A model generated the notes under the pieces. It saw only the letters and a program-made list of their open reading frames with translations, searched no databases and was not told the origin of the DNA. A stretch of DNA of 64,000 nt, from positions 1,240,001 through 1,304,000 of the forward strand of contig JADJTM010000001.1 of the NCBI GenBank assembly GCA_016711205.1. Reading direction: 5' to 3'. A program made the translations under genes and the position numbers. Shown piece by piece: positions 35,502 to 44,227 of the stretch (positions within the stretch are counted from its first letter, which is position 1; every line of letters starts with the position of its first letter). The DNA comes from Micropruina sp. (lineage in GTDB: Bacteria; Actinomycetota; Actinomycetes; Propionibacteriales; Propionibacteriaceae).

Positions 35502-35926
35502 TCGCTTACCACGTCCGCGCCGGTGTCGGTGAACCGGATCTCTTCGAAGCTGTCGGACGCCTCGTCGGCCTTGGCCAGCTCGCGGATGCGGTTGTCCTCG
35601 ACGTCGTCGGCGACCTCGTCGTGACCGTTCAGCTGAAACGACCTATAGGCCATGGTGACCACGAATGCGGCGGTGGCCAGCGCGATCACGATGGCGGTGA
35701 GCACCATGGCCTGCGGCAGCGGGTCGGCCATCTCTTCCCGGGGGGTGACGCCGATCAGGGGTGGGCCGCCGGCGGGGCCGGACGCCACGATGAACAGCAG
35801 GTTGACGCCGTTGCCGGCCAGCAGCACCCCCATCAGGATGCGGCTCAGCGACCGCTCGGTGATCAGGTACACGCCGCAGGCGATCAGGGCGCCGGCGATG
35901 ATGGCGAGGGTCAGGTTGGGGCTCAT
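35498..35926 (-). CDS. mrpC: Na+/H+ antiporter subunit C
   Basis: A 142-residue NuoK-like subunit with three helices: LTLAIIAGALIACGVYLITERSLSRILMGVLLAGNGVNLLFIVA and MVLTAIVIALATAAFVVTMAYR. The short loop contains PLIGVTPREEMADPLPQAMVLTAIVI, typical of MrpC. A charged C-terminal tail of about 40 residues is an addition. ATGA overlaps connect it to mrpA and mrpD. Confidence 0.95.
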   Translation of the reverse strand: MSPNLTLAIIAGALIACGVYLITERSLSRILMGVLLAGNGVNLLFIVASGPAGGPPLIGVTPREEMADPLPQAMVLTAIVIALATAAFVVTMAYRSFQLNGHDEVADDVEDNRIRELAKADEASDSFEEIRFTDTGADVVSE

Positions 35927-38895
35927 GGCCGGGCCCCCTGATCGCCGCTGGTGGTGTAGCGCAGCACTTGCTGCTCATCGGAGCCGGACGCCGGGGTCGC
36001 CCGGGTCGACTCGGGCTGGGGCACGGGCGCCTGATCCTGTTCGGTCTGAATGTCGATGCCGGCGCCGAGGCTGCGGGTGAGATCGAGCACCACACCGATC
36101 ACGATCAGGTACACCCCGATGTCGAACACCGTGGAGCTGACCAGGTGCATCTCGCCGAACAGCGTCCAGGTGCCCCAGGGGGTCTGCAGGTACTCCCAGC
36201 CCGGAATCACCAGGCGCAGGTCGTAGCTCTGAAAGATCTTGCCGCCCAGCAGCGCCGGGGTGACGGCGCTGAGCACCGACAGCGCGAGGCCGGCACCCAG
36301 CAGCCGGCCGGCATCGAACGGAGCGGCCTCGTCCAACTCGCGACGGCCGGCCGCCAGGTACCGGATCATCAGGGCCAGGCCCGCCACCAGACCACCCGCA
36401 AAGCCGCCGCCCGGGGCGTTGTGCCCCGCGATCAGCAGGTACAGCGAGACGATCATCATCAGGCTGAACATGATGCGGGTGACGACCTCGAAGATCAGCG
36501 AACGCGAGCCGGGATCCAGCGCTCCGCTGGCGCGCAGCCACAGGCCCTGCGCTGCCGAGGCCGGTTCGGCTTCCCGGCCCTGGACGCGCTGGACGCGGGA
36601 GCGCAGAAAGATCAGGCTGGCCACCCCGGTGGCCGCGATCACCAGCACCGAGAGCTCGCCGATGGTGTCCCAGGCCCGGGTGTCGACCAGGGTCACGTTG
36701 ACGATGTTCTTGCCGTAGCCGAAGGTGTAGGCGGCCTCGTAGTAGTCGACCGACACCGGCACGGCGACCCGGGCCGCGGACGCCACCAGCGCGAGCAGGG
36801 CCAGGCTGCCGCCGACCAGTGCGGCCAGCACGACGCGCCACCAGCGGTTCGAACTGAGCGGCCGGTTGGTGAAGTACTTGGGCAGGCGCCGCAGCACCAT
36901 CACGAACACGACCAGCGAGACGGTTTCGACCAGCACCTGGGTGAGCGCCAGGTCGGGGCCGCCGTGCAGCAGGAACAGCAGCGCGGTGCCGTACCCCGTC
37001 ACACCCACCAGCAGCAGTGCCCGGACGCGTCCGCGTGAGGTGGCCGCGAGCCCCGCGGCCACGATCATCACCGCGCCGATCAGCAACTGCGGCACCGAGT
37101 CGAACGGAGTCACCGAGGCGGGCCAGTGCACGGTGAACAGCAGCGAGCCACCGGCCAGCAGCACCACCACGGCCAGCACGATCGAGGTGTAGTTGCCCAA
37201 CGAGCCGCGCTGCGTGCGGGCCGTCACCTCGACGGCCAGGGTGTCGACCCGCTTCATCGCCGCGGTGTACAGCTCGTCGGCGCCGGGCACTTTGGGGAAC
37301 GTGGCCTGCACCTGCGTGATCGCCGCGCGTTGCCAGAACATCAGCACGCCGAGGGTGATCGCGAGCAGCGACAGGCCCAGCGGCAGCGTCCAGCCGTGCC
37401 ACAGGGCCAGGCCATGGCTCTTCTCCCCCACCGCCACCCCCGCAGCCAGCGGCTGCAGCAACGCCGTCAGCGGCTCGCCCAGCAGGCCACCGACGCCGCA
37501 GGCCAGCCCCAGCAGCAGCGGGGCGAGCACGAAACCGAAGGCCGGCTGATGGACGTCCGGCTTCGGCACGTCGCGCTTGTCGGCGAAGGCACCCCACCAC
37601 CAGCGCAGGGAGTACGCCACGGTGAACACCGAGCCGACGACGATCGACGCGAGCAGCAGCGCGGCAACCAGCGGCGTCATCTCCGTACCGTCGCCGCCCG
37701 GGCCGAGCAGGTAGGTGAGCGACTCCAGCGCCGACTCCTTGGCGATGAATCCGAGCGTGGGCGGCAGCCCCGCCATGGACGCCGCGGCCAGGCCGGCCAC
37801 CACGGCCAGCACCGGAAGCCGGCGGGCCACCCCCGTCAGCCGGGTCAGGTCACGGGTACCGGTGGAGTGGTCGATCACCCCGACCACCAGGAACAGCGTC
37901 GACTTGAACAGTGCGTGACCGATCAGCATCGCGACCCCGGCGAAGACCGTGGCCCGGGTGCCGAAGCCGCTGAGCAGCACCATGAAGCCCAACTGGCTGA
38001 CGGTGCCGTAGGCGAGCAGCAGCTTGAGGTCGTTCTGCCGCAGGGCCCTCCAGCCGCCCAGGATCATCGTGGTGGCACCCAACAGGCCGACCGCGAGCCG
38101 CCAGCCGGGAACTGCGGCGAACGCCGGCGACAGGGCGGCCACCAGATAGACGCCGGCCTTCACCATGGCCGCGGCGTGCAGGTAGGCAGAGATCGGGGTC
38201 GGGGCGGCCATCGCGCCCGGCAGCCAGAAGTGGAACGGCACCAACGCCGACTTGCTGAGCGCTCCGACCAGCATCAGCAGCGCAGCCGCCCCGGCCACCA
38301 CGCCGGTGGGCGGTTGCGCGAGAATGGCCGCCAGGCTGAAGGTGCCGGCCAGCACGCCGAACGACACGATGCCGATCAGCATCGCCAGCCCACCGGTGGT
38401 GGTGACGATGAGGGCGGTCATGGCGGCCGCCCGGTTGGCCCGCCGGGTCGGGTCGTAACCGATCAGCAGGTAGCTGAAGACGGTGGTGAGCTCCCAGAAC
38501 ACGTACAGCATGACCAGGTTGTCGACGGTGACCAGCCCCAGCATGGCGGCGGCGAACGCCGTCAGCACGCCCATCGTCCGAGCGTTCGCGCCGGCCTCGA
38601 AGTACCAGCGGCAGTAGAACAGCACCAGGGCACCGACCCCGGTCACGATCAGGGCGAGCAGCCACTGCAGCAGACCGATCCGAAAGTCGATGGCCACTCC
38701 GAGGCGCCCGATCCAGGAGTAGGACTCGAGGTGACTCTCACCAGCGGTGATGGCGGGGGCGAGGGTGAGCAACCAGCCGAAGGCGGCCGCCGGAACCACC
38801 GCCATGATCAGGTAGCCGCGGGCACCGATGGTACGGGCCAGCCACGGGGCGCACAGGGCCACCACCACGTGGGCGATGACGATGACGCTGAGCAC
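35923..38895 (-). CDS. mrpA: Na+/H+ antiporter subunit A fused to subunit B
   Basis: Large 990-residue membrane subunit, the natural MrpA-MrpB fusion common in actinomycetes. Residues 1-500 form the NuoL-like channel (MLYVFWELTTVFSYLLIGYDP, SKSALVPFHFWLPGAMAAPTPISAYLHAAAMVKAGVYL, LIGHALFKSTLFLVVGVIDHSTGTRD). The middle holds the NuoJ-like part and the C-terminal 200 residues the MrpB domain (SLYLLIAGHNAPGGGFAGGLVAGLALMIRYLA). A hydrophilic tail ends in SGDQGARP. GTG start with GAAAGAG upstream. First gene of mrpA(B)CDEFG. An IS element lies about 85 bp upstream. Confidence 0.95.
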   Translation of the reverse strand: MLSVIVIAHVVVALCAPWLARTIGARGYLIMAVVPAAAFGWLLTLAPAITAGESHLESYSWIGRLGVAIDFRIGLLQWLLALIVTGVGALVLFYCRWYFEAGANARTMGVLTAFAAAMLGLVTVDNLVMLYVFWELTTVFSYLLIGYDPTRRANRAAAMTALIVTTTGGLAMLIGIVSFGVLAGTFSLAAILAQPPTGVVAGAAALLMLVGALSKSALVPFHFWLPGAMAAPTPISAYLHAAAMVKAGVYLVAALSPAFAAVPGWRLAVGLLGATTMILGGWRALRQNDLKLLLAYGTVSQLGFMVLLSGFGTRATVFAGVAMLIGHALFKSTLFLVVGVIDHSTGTRDLTRLTGVARRLPVLAVVAGLAAASMAGLPPTLGFIAKESALESLTYLLGPGGDGTEMTPLVAALLLASIVVGSVFTVAYSLRWWWGAFADKRDVPKPDVHQPAFGFVLAPLLLGLACGVGGLLGEPLTALLQPLAAGVAVGEKSHGLALWHGWTLPLGLSLLAITLGVLMFWQRAAITQVQATFPKVPGADELYTAAMKRVDTLAVEVTARTQRGSLGNYTSIVLAVVVLLAGGSLLFTVHWPASVTPFDSVPQLLIGAVMIVAAGLAATSRGRVRALLLVGVTGYGTALLFLLHGGPDLALTQVLVETVSLVVFVMVLRRLPKYFTNRPLSSNRWWRVVLAALVGGSLALLALVASAARVAVPVSVDYYEAAYTFGYGKNIVNVTLVDTRAWDTIGELSVLVIAATGVASLIFLRSRVQRVQGREAEPASAAQGLWLRASGALDPGSRSLIFEVVTRIMFSLMMIVSLYLLIAGHNAPGGGFAGGLVAGLALMIRYLAAGRRELDEAAPFDAGRLLGAGLALSVLSAVTPALLGGKIFQSYDLRLVIPGWEYLQTPWGTWTLFGEMHLVSSTVFDIGVYLIVIGVVLDLTRSLGAGIDIQTEQDQAPVPQPESTRATPASGSDEQQVLRYTTSGDQGARP

Positions 38896-38941
38896 GAACT
38901 GTCTCTTTCAGGCGTGTACGCCGGATCGTGGGCGGGAGGTC

Positions 38942-38947
38942 AGTCTA
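38942..38947 (-). promoter_or_regulatory. candidate -10 element for the mrp operon
   Basis: Read on the minus strand, CACTAGACTGACC contains TAGACT about 47 bp before the mrpA start. The same hexamer precedes the membrane-protein gene beyond the IS, so the two genes were probably divergent neighbours before insertion. No clear -35 box. Confidence 0.35.
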
Positions 38948-38979
38948 GTGACGCGTCGCCCACATCTCTCACCGTCGAC

Positions 38980-40374
38980 TTGACTCACGAAAGATGATCG
39001 CGAACGGGACCGCGTGCCTCAGTTGCTGGTGATCGCGAAACGCGGGCTGCGTGTCGTGGTGGCTGGTCGGGTGGTGGTCGGGTTCGCTCACGGTTCGTGA
39101 GGGAGTTATCAATGGCCACCAGGCGGGAACTGACCAAGGCGTATGCGCGGGAGTACCAGCGGGCAGCCAAGAAGGCCAAGGGGGTGATGCTGGACGAACT
39201 GTGCGCCGCGACGGGCTGGTCGCGGGTGAACGCCCGCCGCGCGATCCGGGAAGCGGCGAACCGGAAGGGACGTGTCGGGCAGGGCACGCGCAAGCCGCGC
39301 CCTCGGAAGTACTCCTACGACGCGTTGAAGGTCTTGGAGGAGGTGTGGACACTGGACGGTGAGCCGTGCGGGAAGTACTTGGCCCCGGTCATGGACGACA
39401 CGCTGGAACGGCTGCTCCGTTTCGCCGAGCTGGGCAAGGTCGCTGATCGGATCAGCGACGTGGTGCTCGACGAGTTGCGGGCAATGTCGCCGGCCACGAT
39501 CGACCGCTACCTGGCTCCGGTGAAGTCTGCCCGCTATCCGCAGGCGAAATCGACGACTCGGCCGGGCCTGATCTTGCGCGGCTCGATCCCGCTGCGCACC
39601 GCGATGGACGGGTTCCCGGCCAAGCCGGGCTATCTGGAAATCGACACCGTGGCCCACTGCGGGCACCGTAACGAGGGTGACTACCTGGTCACGATCAACG
39701 CCACCGACCCCTACCTCGGCTGGGGTGTGACCCGGACCGTGCGCAACAAGGCGTTCGTGCACATGAAGGCCGGCATGGACCAGATCCTGGCCGCCTACCC
39801 GATTCCGCTGGCCGGAGTCGACTTCGACAACGGGTCAGAGTTCTTGAACTGGGGCATGATCGCTTGGTGTGACGATCAGGGCATCCCCACGATCACCCGG
39901 TCCCGGCCGTATCAGCACAACGACAACGCCCACGTCGAGCAACGCAACGGTGACTGGGTCCGCCGCCACGCGTTCCGCTACCGCTACGAAACCCAAGCCG
40001 AACTCGATGACCTGAACCTGCTGTGGGCCCAGGTGATGGCGCGCAAGAACCACCTACTGCCGTGCGTGAAGGCCGTCGACTGGGCCGAGACCCGCTCAGG
40101 CCGCAAGAAGCGGATCTATGACAAGCCAGCCACCCCCTACAGCCGGCTCCTAGCCAGCCGTGCCCTGACCGGCCCGAAAGCTGAACAACTCGCCGCGATC
40201 CACCACCAGCTGAACCCCGCCGCGATCACCCGCAAGATCAACACCATCCAGAACCGGCTACTCGACTCAGCGCGCGAACGCACCAACGTCCGCTCCCACG
40301 CCTGAACCCACAGCTTGCGATCAAAACAAGTGAGGCACGCGGTCAGAGTTCGCGATCAACTTGACGTGAGGCAA
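38980..40374 (+). mobile_element. insertion sequence, about 1.4 kb, with one DDE transposase gene
   Basis: Imperfect inverted repeats of about 60 bp bound the element. The left end (38980 to about 39040) and the reverse complement of the right end (40374 back to about 40315) share TGATCGCGAAC and GACCGCGTGCCTCA in the same order, and both begin TTG(A/C)CTCACG. A 3-bp direct repeat GAC may flank it, too short to be sure. It lies between the mrp operon and a membrane-protein gene and appears intact. The IS family could not be named with certainty. Confidence 0.8.
39112..40305 (+). CDS. integrase-type DDE transposase
   Basis: A 397-residue transposase. The N-terminal region (ELTKAYAREYQRAAKKAKGVMLDELCAATGWSRVNARRAI) is an HTH-like DNA-binding domain. 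The rve catalytic core shows the DDE triad: Asp in YLEIDTVAHCG, Asp in GVDFDNGSEF and Glu in NAHVEQRNGDWVRR. The C-terminus is basic (RKINTIQNRLLDSARERTNVR). GAGGGAG precedes the ATG. The only gene of its IS, with no frameshift, so it is probably active. Distant from IS3 and IS481 proteins I recognise. Confidence 0.88.
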   Translation: MATRRELTKAYAREYQRAAKKAKGVMLDELCAATGWSRVNARRAIREAANRKGRVGQGTRKPRPRKYSYDALKVLEEVWTLDGEPCGKYLAPVMDDTLERLLRFAELGKVADRISDVVLDELRAMSPATIDRYLAPVKSARYPQAKSTTRPGLILRGSIPLRTAMDGFPAKPGYLEIDTVAHCGHRNEGDYLVTINATDPYLGWGVTRTVRNKAFVHMKAGMDQILAAYPIPLAGVDFDNGSEFLNWGMIAWCDDQGIPTITRSRPYQHNDNAHVEQRNGDWVRRHAFRYRYETQAELDDLNLLWAQVMARKNHLLPCVKAVDWAETRSGRKKRIYDKPATPYSRLLASRALTGPKAEQLAAIHHQLNPAAITRKINTIQNRLLDSARERTNVRSHA

Positions 40375-40439
40375 GACGAACGTCCGCCGCGACACGTCCA
40401 CCGCACCCGGACGCTCCGCTTTTCGAACCCCGCGACTCC

Positions 40440-40445
40440 TAGACT
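40440..40445 (+). promoter_or_regulatory. candidate -10 element of a leaderless gene
   Basis: TAGACT ends seven bases before the GTG at 40453, the spacing expected when transcription starts at the start codon. No Shine-Dalgarno is visible there. Confidence 0.4.
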
Positions 40446-40452
40446 GACTCGG

Positions 40453-41646
40453 GTGACCAACCCCACTCCCATGCTTCGTCCCAGCCCGATGGACCTTTCC
40501 GGGCTCTTCACCGGCACCTTCGAGGCGCTCAAACGTCGTATCGGCCTGTTCATCCTGCTGGCCCTCTTTCCGTCGATCCTGATCCTCGTGGTGTTGCTGA
40601 TCGCAGCGCTGGTCGGGGGCGGGGGCGCGCTCACCGGCAACAGCACCGCCTCCACTGGGGCCGTCATCGCCGCAGGCGTCATCTTTGCGGTGGGCACCAT
40701 CGCCGCCGTGCTGGCCCAGTACAAGAGCTACGGCATGATGTCCCTCGGCGCGTACGAGATCGCACAGAATCAAGCGCCGGATTTCGGTGGCCTGTGGGCG
40801 CGCACCAAGGGCTTTCTTCCACGCATGCTGCCGTTGATCCTGATCGCAATCGGCGTCACCATCGTGCTGTATCTGCTCTTCTTCGGTGCGATCGTCGGGC
40901 TCATCGTGTCGGTCAGCAGCAGCGACAACTCCGGTGCGGCGGTGGGCGGCGTGCTGCTGTTGTTGGCGCTGATGTTCTTCATCGGTGTTCCGCTGGCCGT
41001 CTTCTTGTCCGTGAAGCTCCTGTACACCGTGCCCGCGATCGCGATCGAACAACGCGGCGGCATCGACGCCTGGAAGCGGTCCTGGAGCCTCACCAAGGGT
41101 CAGTTCTGGCGCACGTTCGGCTACGCGATCCTGGCCCAGCTGGCGGTCTCGGCCATTCTGTGGGTGATCAACATGATCAGCCAGTTGTTCACCGGAAACG
41201 TGGCCGCGCGCATGCCCAGTCCCGATGACCCCGCCCAGGTGACGGCGGCGCTGCTCACCCTGATTCCGGTTCTGCTGATCTCCATCGTCTTGCAGTTGGC
41301 GGTGCAGTTGTTCACCACGCCGTTCCTGCAGATCTACCAGACCTACATGTTCGTCGACCAGGTGAAGCGCAACGAACTGCCGCCGCAGCAACCCGGCTAT
41401 GGGAACCCCGGCTACGGGTTCCTCGGTGGACAGCCGGGTCAGTACCCGCAGCAGACCTACCCGCAGCAGACCTACCCGCAGCAGGGCTACCCGCAGCAGC
41501 AGTACCCCGGCCAGGGTCAGCAGTATCCCGGACAGCAGTACCCGCAGCAGCCCCAGCAGTACCCGGGCCAGGCACCTCAGCAGTACCCCGGACAGCAACC
41601 GCCGACGCAGCCTGGCTCGCAGAATCAGTGGCCCACGCAGAGCTGA
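40453..41646 (+). CDS. multi-helix membrane protein with Gln/Pro/Tyr-rich tail
   Basis: A 397-residue membrane protein with about six helices (RIGLFILLALFPSILILVVLLIAALVGGG, GAVIAAGVIFAVGTIAAVL, MLPLILIAIGVTIVLYLLFFGAIVGLIV, VLLLLALMFFIGVPLAVFLSVKLLY, ILWVINMISQLF, LIPVLLISIVLQLAVQLF). The stretch VPAIAIEQRGGIDAWKRSWSLTKGQFWRTFGY resembles the membrane domain of glycerophosphodiester-phosphodiesterase-like and DUF7544-type proteins. The last 70 residues are low complexity (YPQQ, YPGQ repeats). GTG start just downstream of TAGACT. Function unknown; no catalytic motif is visible. Confidence 0.78.
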   Translation: MTNPTPMLRPSPMDLSGLFTGTFEALKRRIGLFILLALFPSILILVVLLIAALVGGGGALTGNSTASTGAVIAAGVIFAVGTIAAVLAQYKSYGMMSLGAYEIAQNQAPDFGGLWARTKGFLPRMLPLILIAIGVTIVLYLLFFGAIVGLIVSVSSSDNSGAAVGGVLLLLALMFFIGVPLAVFLSVKLLYTVPAIAIEQRGGIDAWKRSWSLTKGQFWRTFGYAILAQLAVSAILWVINMISQLFTGNVAARMPSPDDPAQVTAALLTLIPVLLISIVLQLAVQLFTTPFLQIYQTYMFVDQVKRNELPPQQPGYGNPGYGFLGGQPGQYPQQTYPQQTYPQQGYPQQQYPGQGQQYPGQQYPQQPQQYPGQAPQQYPGQQPPTQPGSQNQWPTQS

Positions 41647-41688
41647 TCGAAGCACTGGACGTGGGGCGCGCGTCCTCCGCTGGGTGAG

Positions 41689-42175
41689 ATCCCGGCGTTC
41701 GCCGGGATGACGGTTGCGAGCCGGAATGACGGTTCATCCGGTCGGGTGACGGTTGCTAGCCGGGACGACGATGCGCCCGGTCGGGATGACGGTCGCGAGC
41801 CGGGACGACGGTGCACCCGGTCGGGGTGACGGTTCTCGCGGGACTAAGTGAGATCCCGGCGTTCGCCGGGATGACGGCTTAACCGGCCGGACGGTCTGCG
41901 GGACTGCGTGAGATCCCGGCGTTCGCCGGGATGACGGATGCGAGCAGGGACGATGGTTGCCCGCCGGGAGGGTCTGGGCGGTCGGGTGAGATCCCGGCGT
42001 TCGCCCGGATGACGGATGCGAGCAGGGACGACGGTTTCCCGACGGGAGGGTCTGGGCGGTCGGGTGAGATCCCGGCGTTCGCCGGGATGACGGGTGTCGG
42101 GCCGGATGACGGGTGTCGGGCCGGGATGACGGGTGTCGGGCCGGGATGACGGGAGTCGGGCCGGGATGACGGTAC
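41689..42175. repeat. cluster of five 20-bp palindromes and degenerate half copies
   Basis: The 540 bp between the membrane protein and der contain no gene. Palindromes of the ATCCCGGCGTTCGCCGGGAT type start at 41689, 41853, 41913, 41991 and 42069; the fourth has one mismatched base. Between and after them are half copies in one direction, for example GTCGGGCCGGGATGACGG three times near 42115-42172, and degenerate words such as CCCGGTCGGG-TGACGGT. Confidence 0.9.
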
Positions 42176-42186
42176 GGCGACCAGCG

Positions 42187-43524
42187 CTACTTTCCGCGCT
42201 TCTCTCGGGCCCGCACCTCGATGTGCACGGGGGTGCCGACGAAGCCGAACTCCTCGCGCAGCCGGCGCTTGATGAACCGGACGTAGCCCGGGTCGAGTTG
42301 CCCGGACGTGAACAGTGCGAACGTCGGCGGGCTGGTGTGCGCCTGGGTGCCGAACAGGATGCGTGACTGCTTGCCGCCCCGCACCGGGTGTGGATGGGCG
42401 GCGGTGATCCGTCCGAGGAAGGCGTTCAGCTTGCCGGTCGAGATACGCGTCTCCCAGCCTTCGAGCGCGGCCTCGATCGCCTTGGACAGCCGGTCGACGC
42501 CGCGTCCGGTCAGTGCCGAAATGTTCACCGACGGCGCCCAGCTGAACGCCTGAATGTCTTGCTCGATCTCGCGGTAGAGGTAGCGGCGACGCTCCTCGTC
42601 GGTCAGATCCCACTTGTTGTAGGTGATCACCAACGCCTTGCCGGCCTCCTCGACCATGGTGAGCACCCGCAGGTCCTGGTCGGCGATCGAATCGGCGGCG
42701 TCGATCACCACCACGCACACCTCGGCACGCTCGATCGCGGACGCGGTACGCAACGACGCGTAGTACTCGTGGCCCGACGCCTCCTTGACCCGTCGACGGA
42801 TGCCCGCGGTGTCGATGAAGCGGTAGAGCGTGCCGGCCACCTCGACCAGTTCGTCCACCGGGTCGACCGTGGTACCCGCCACGTTGTCGACCACCGAACG
42901 CTGCTGCTTGGCCAGCTTGTTCAGCAGCGACGACTTGCCCACGTTCGGACGTCCCACGATCGCCACCCGCCGTGGCCCGCCGAGCTCACGATCCGTTTCG
43001 CGGGGGGCCTGGGGAATCGCCTCCATCAGTGCGTCGAGCAGATCGCCGGAGCCCCGTCCGTGCAGGGCCGAGACCGGGTGCGGCTCCCCCAGTCCGAGGT
43101 TCCACATCGTGGTCGCTTCGGCCTCGTTGCGGGCGTCGTCCACCTTGTTGGCGGCCAGGACGACCGGCTTGCGGCTGCGGCGCAGCACGCCGACGACGGC
43201 CTCGTCCACGTCTTGGATGCCGACTGAGGCGTCCACGACGAACAGCACGGCGTCGGCCGCCGCGATGGCCAGTTCGGCCTGTTCGGCGATCTGCGCGGCC
43301 AGGCCCTTCGCGTCGGGCGCCCAGCCGCCGGTGTCGACGATCACGAACTCGCGGCCGTTCCAGTCGGCGTCGTAGCTGACCCGGTCGCGGGTGACGCCGG
43401 GGACGTCCTGCACGACGGCCTCGCGGCGTCCGATGATGCGGTTGACCAGCATCGACTTGCCCACGTTGGGCCGTCCGACGACAGCCACCACGGGCTTGAT
43501 GGTCTCGATCTCGGGCTCGGTCAT
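42187..43524 (-). CDS. der: ribosome biogenesis GTPase Der
   Basis: Essential 50S assembly GTPase with two tandem G domains and a C-terminal KH-like domain, 445 residues. G domain 1: GRPNVGKSM, DTGGW, NKVD. G domain 2: GRPNVGKSS, DTAGIRRR, NKWD. The KH-like part (about 355-440) has GGKQSRILFGTQAHTSPPTFALFTSG. Overlaps the end of cmk by 4 bp. The order cmk-der is conserved in actinomycetes. Confidence 0.97.
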   Translation of the reverse strand: MTEPEIETIKPVVAVVGRPNVGKSMLVNRIIGRREAVVQDVPGVTRDRVSYDADWNGREFVIVDTGGWAPDAKGLAAQIAEQAELAIAAADAVLFVVDASVGIQDVDEAVVGVLRRSRKPVVLAANKVDDARNEAEATTMWNLGLGEPHPVSALHGRGSGDLLDALMEAIPQAPRETDRELGGPRRVAIVGRPNVGKSSLLNKLAKQQRSVVDNVAGTTVDPVDELVEVAGTLYRFIDTAGIRRRVKEASGHEYYASLRTASAIERAEVCVVVIDAADSIADQDLRVLTMVEEAGKALVITYNKWDLTDEERRRYLYREIEQDIQAFSWAPSVNISALTGRGVDRLSKAIEAALEGWETRISTGKLNAFLGRITAAHPHPVRGGKQSRILFGTQAHTSPPTFALFTSGQLDPGYVRFIKRRLREEFGFVGTPVHIEVRAREKRGK

Positions 43525-44219
43525 GGCGTCTCCTCGCCTCGTGCTGCCTGGTCGGCCAACCGCACCACGGCGTCGATGGTCTGCTGCAGGGTGAGGTGGC
43601 TGCCGTCGAGGTGCACCACCCCGTCCGCCGCGGTGGTGAAGTTCACCAGGGTCGAATCGTCGACGTCACGACGCAGAATCTGGTCGCGCAGCGCCGCGTC
43701 GTCGATCTGACCCGCGTGGTCGAGCTTGCGGCGCGCCATCCGCACCTCGGGGTCGGCGCTGAGCAGCAGCCGCACGTCGGCATCGGGGGCCACCACCGTG
43801 GTGATGTCACGCCCCTCGGCCACGATGCCCCGCGGCGCGGCGTCGATGATCGCCCGTTGGCGCGCCACCAGATCGGCCCGGCACTCGGGTATCACCGCGA
43901 CCGAGGACACGTGCGTCGACACCCGCTGCAAGCGGATCTCGTCGGTCACGTCCCGTCCGTTCACCCGCACCCACTGATCGTTGGGGTCGGTCGAGACCAC
44001 GATGTCGGCAGCCTGCACCGCCCGGGTGATGGCTGCCGGGTCCGCCGCGTCCACCCCCGAGTCGAGGTAGGCCACGGTGACCGCGCGGTACATGGCGCCG
44101 GTGTCCAGATAGGCGAGTCCGAGTCGGTCGGCCACCCCGCGGGCGGTGCTCGATTTGCCCGAGCCGCTGGCCCCGTCGATGGCGATCACCAGGCGCCCGT
44201 CATCGGGACTCTGCGTCAT
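43521..44219 (-). CDS. cmk: cytidylate kinase
   Basis: Phosphorylates CMP and dCMP. The 232 residues have the P-loop GASGSGKSST, LAYLDTGAMYRA for substrate binding, GRDITTVV and the lid region with ARRKLDHAGQIDD. ATG 44219 is preceded by GAGGAGA, eight bases after the tyrA stop. The stop overlaps the der start (ATGA). Fully typical. Confidence 0.97.
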   Translation of the reverse strand: MTQSPDDGRLVIAIDGASGSGKSSTARGVADRLGLAYLDTGAMYRAVTVAYLDSGVDAADPAAITRAVQAADIVVSTDPNDQWVRVNGRDVTDEIRLQRVSTHVSSVAVIPECRADLVARQRAIIDAAPRGIVAEGRDITTVVAPDADVRLLLSADPEVRMARRKLDHAGQIDDAALRDQILRRDVDDSTLVNFTTAADGVVHLDGSHLTLQQTIDAVVRLADQAARGEETP

Positions 44220-44227
44220 GATTCTCC

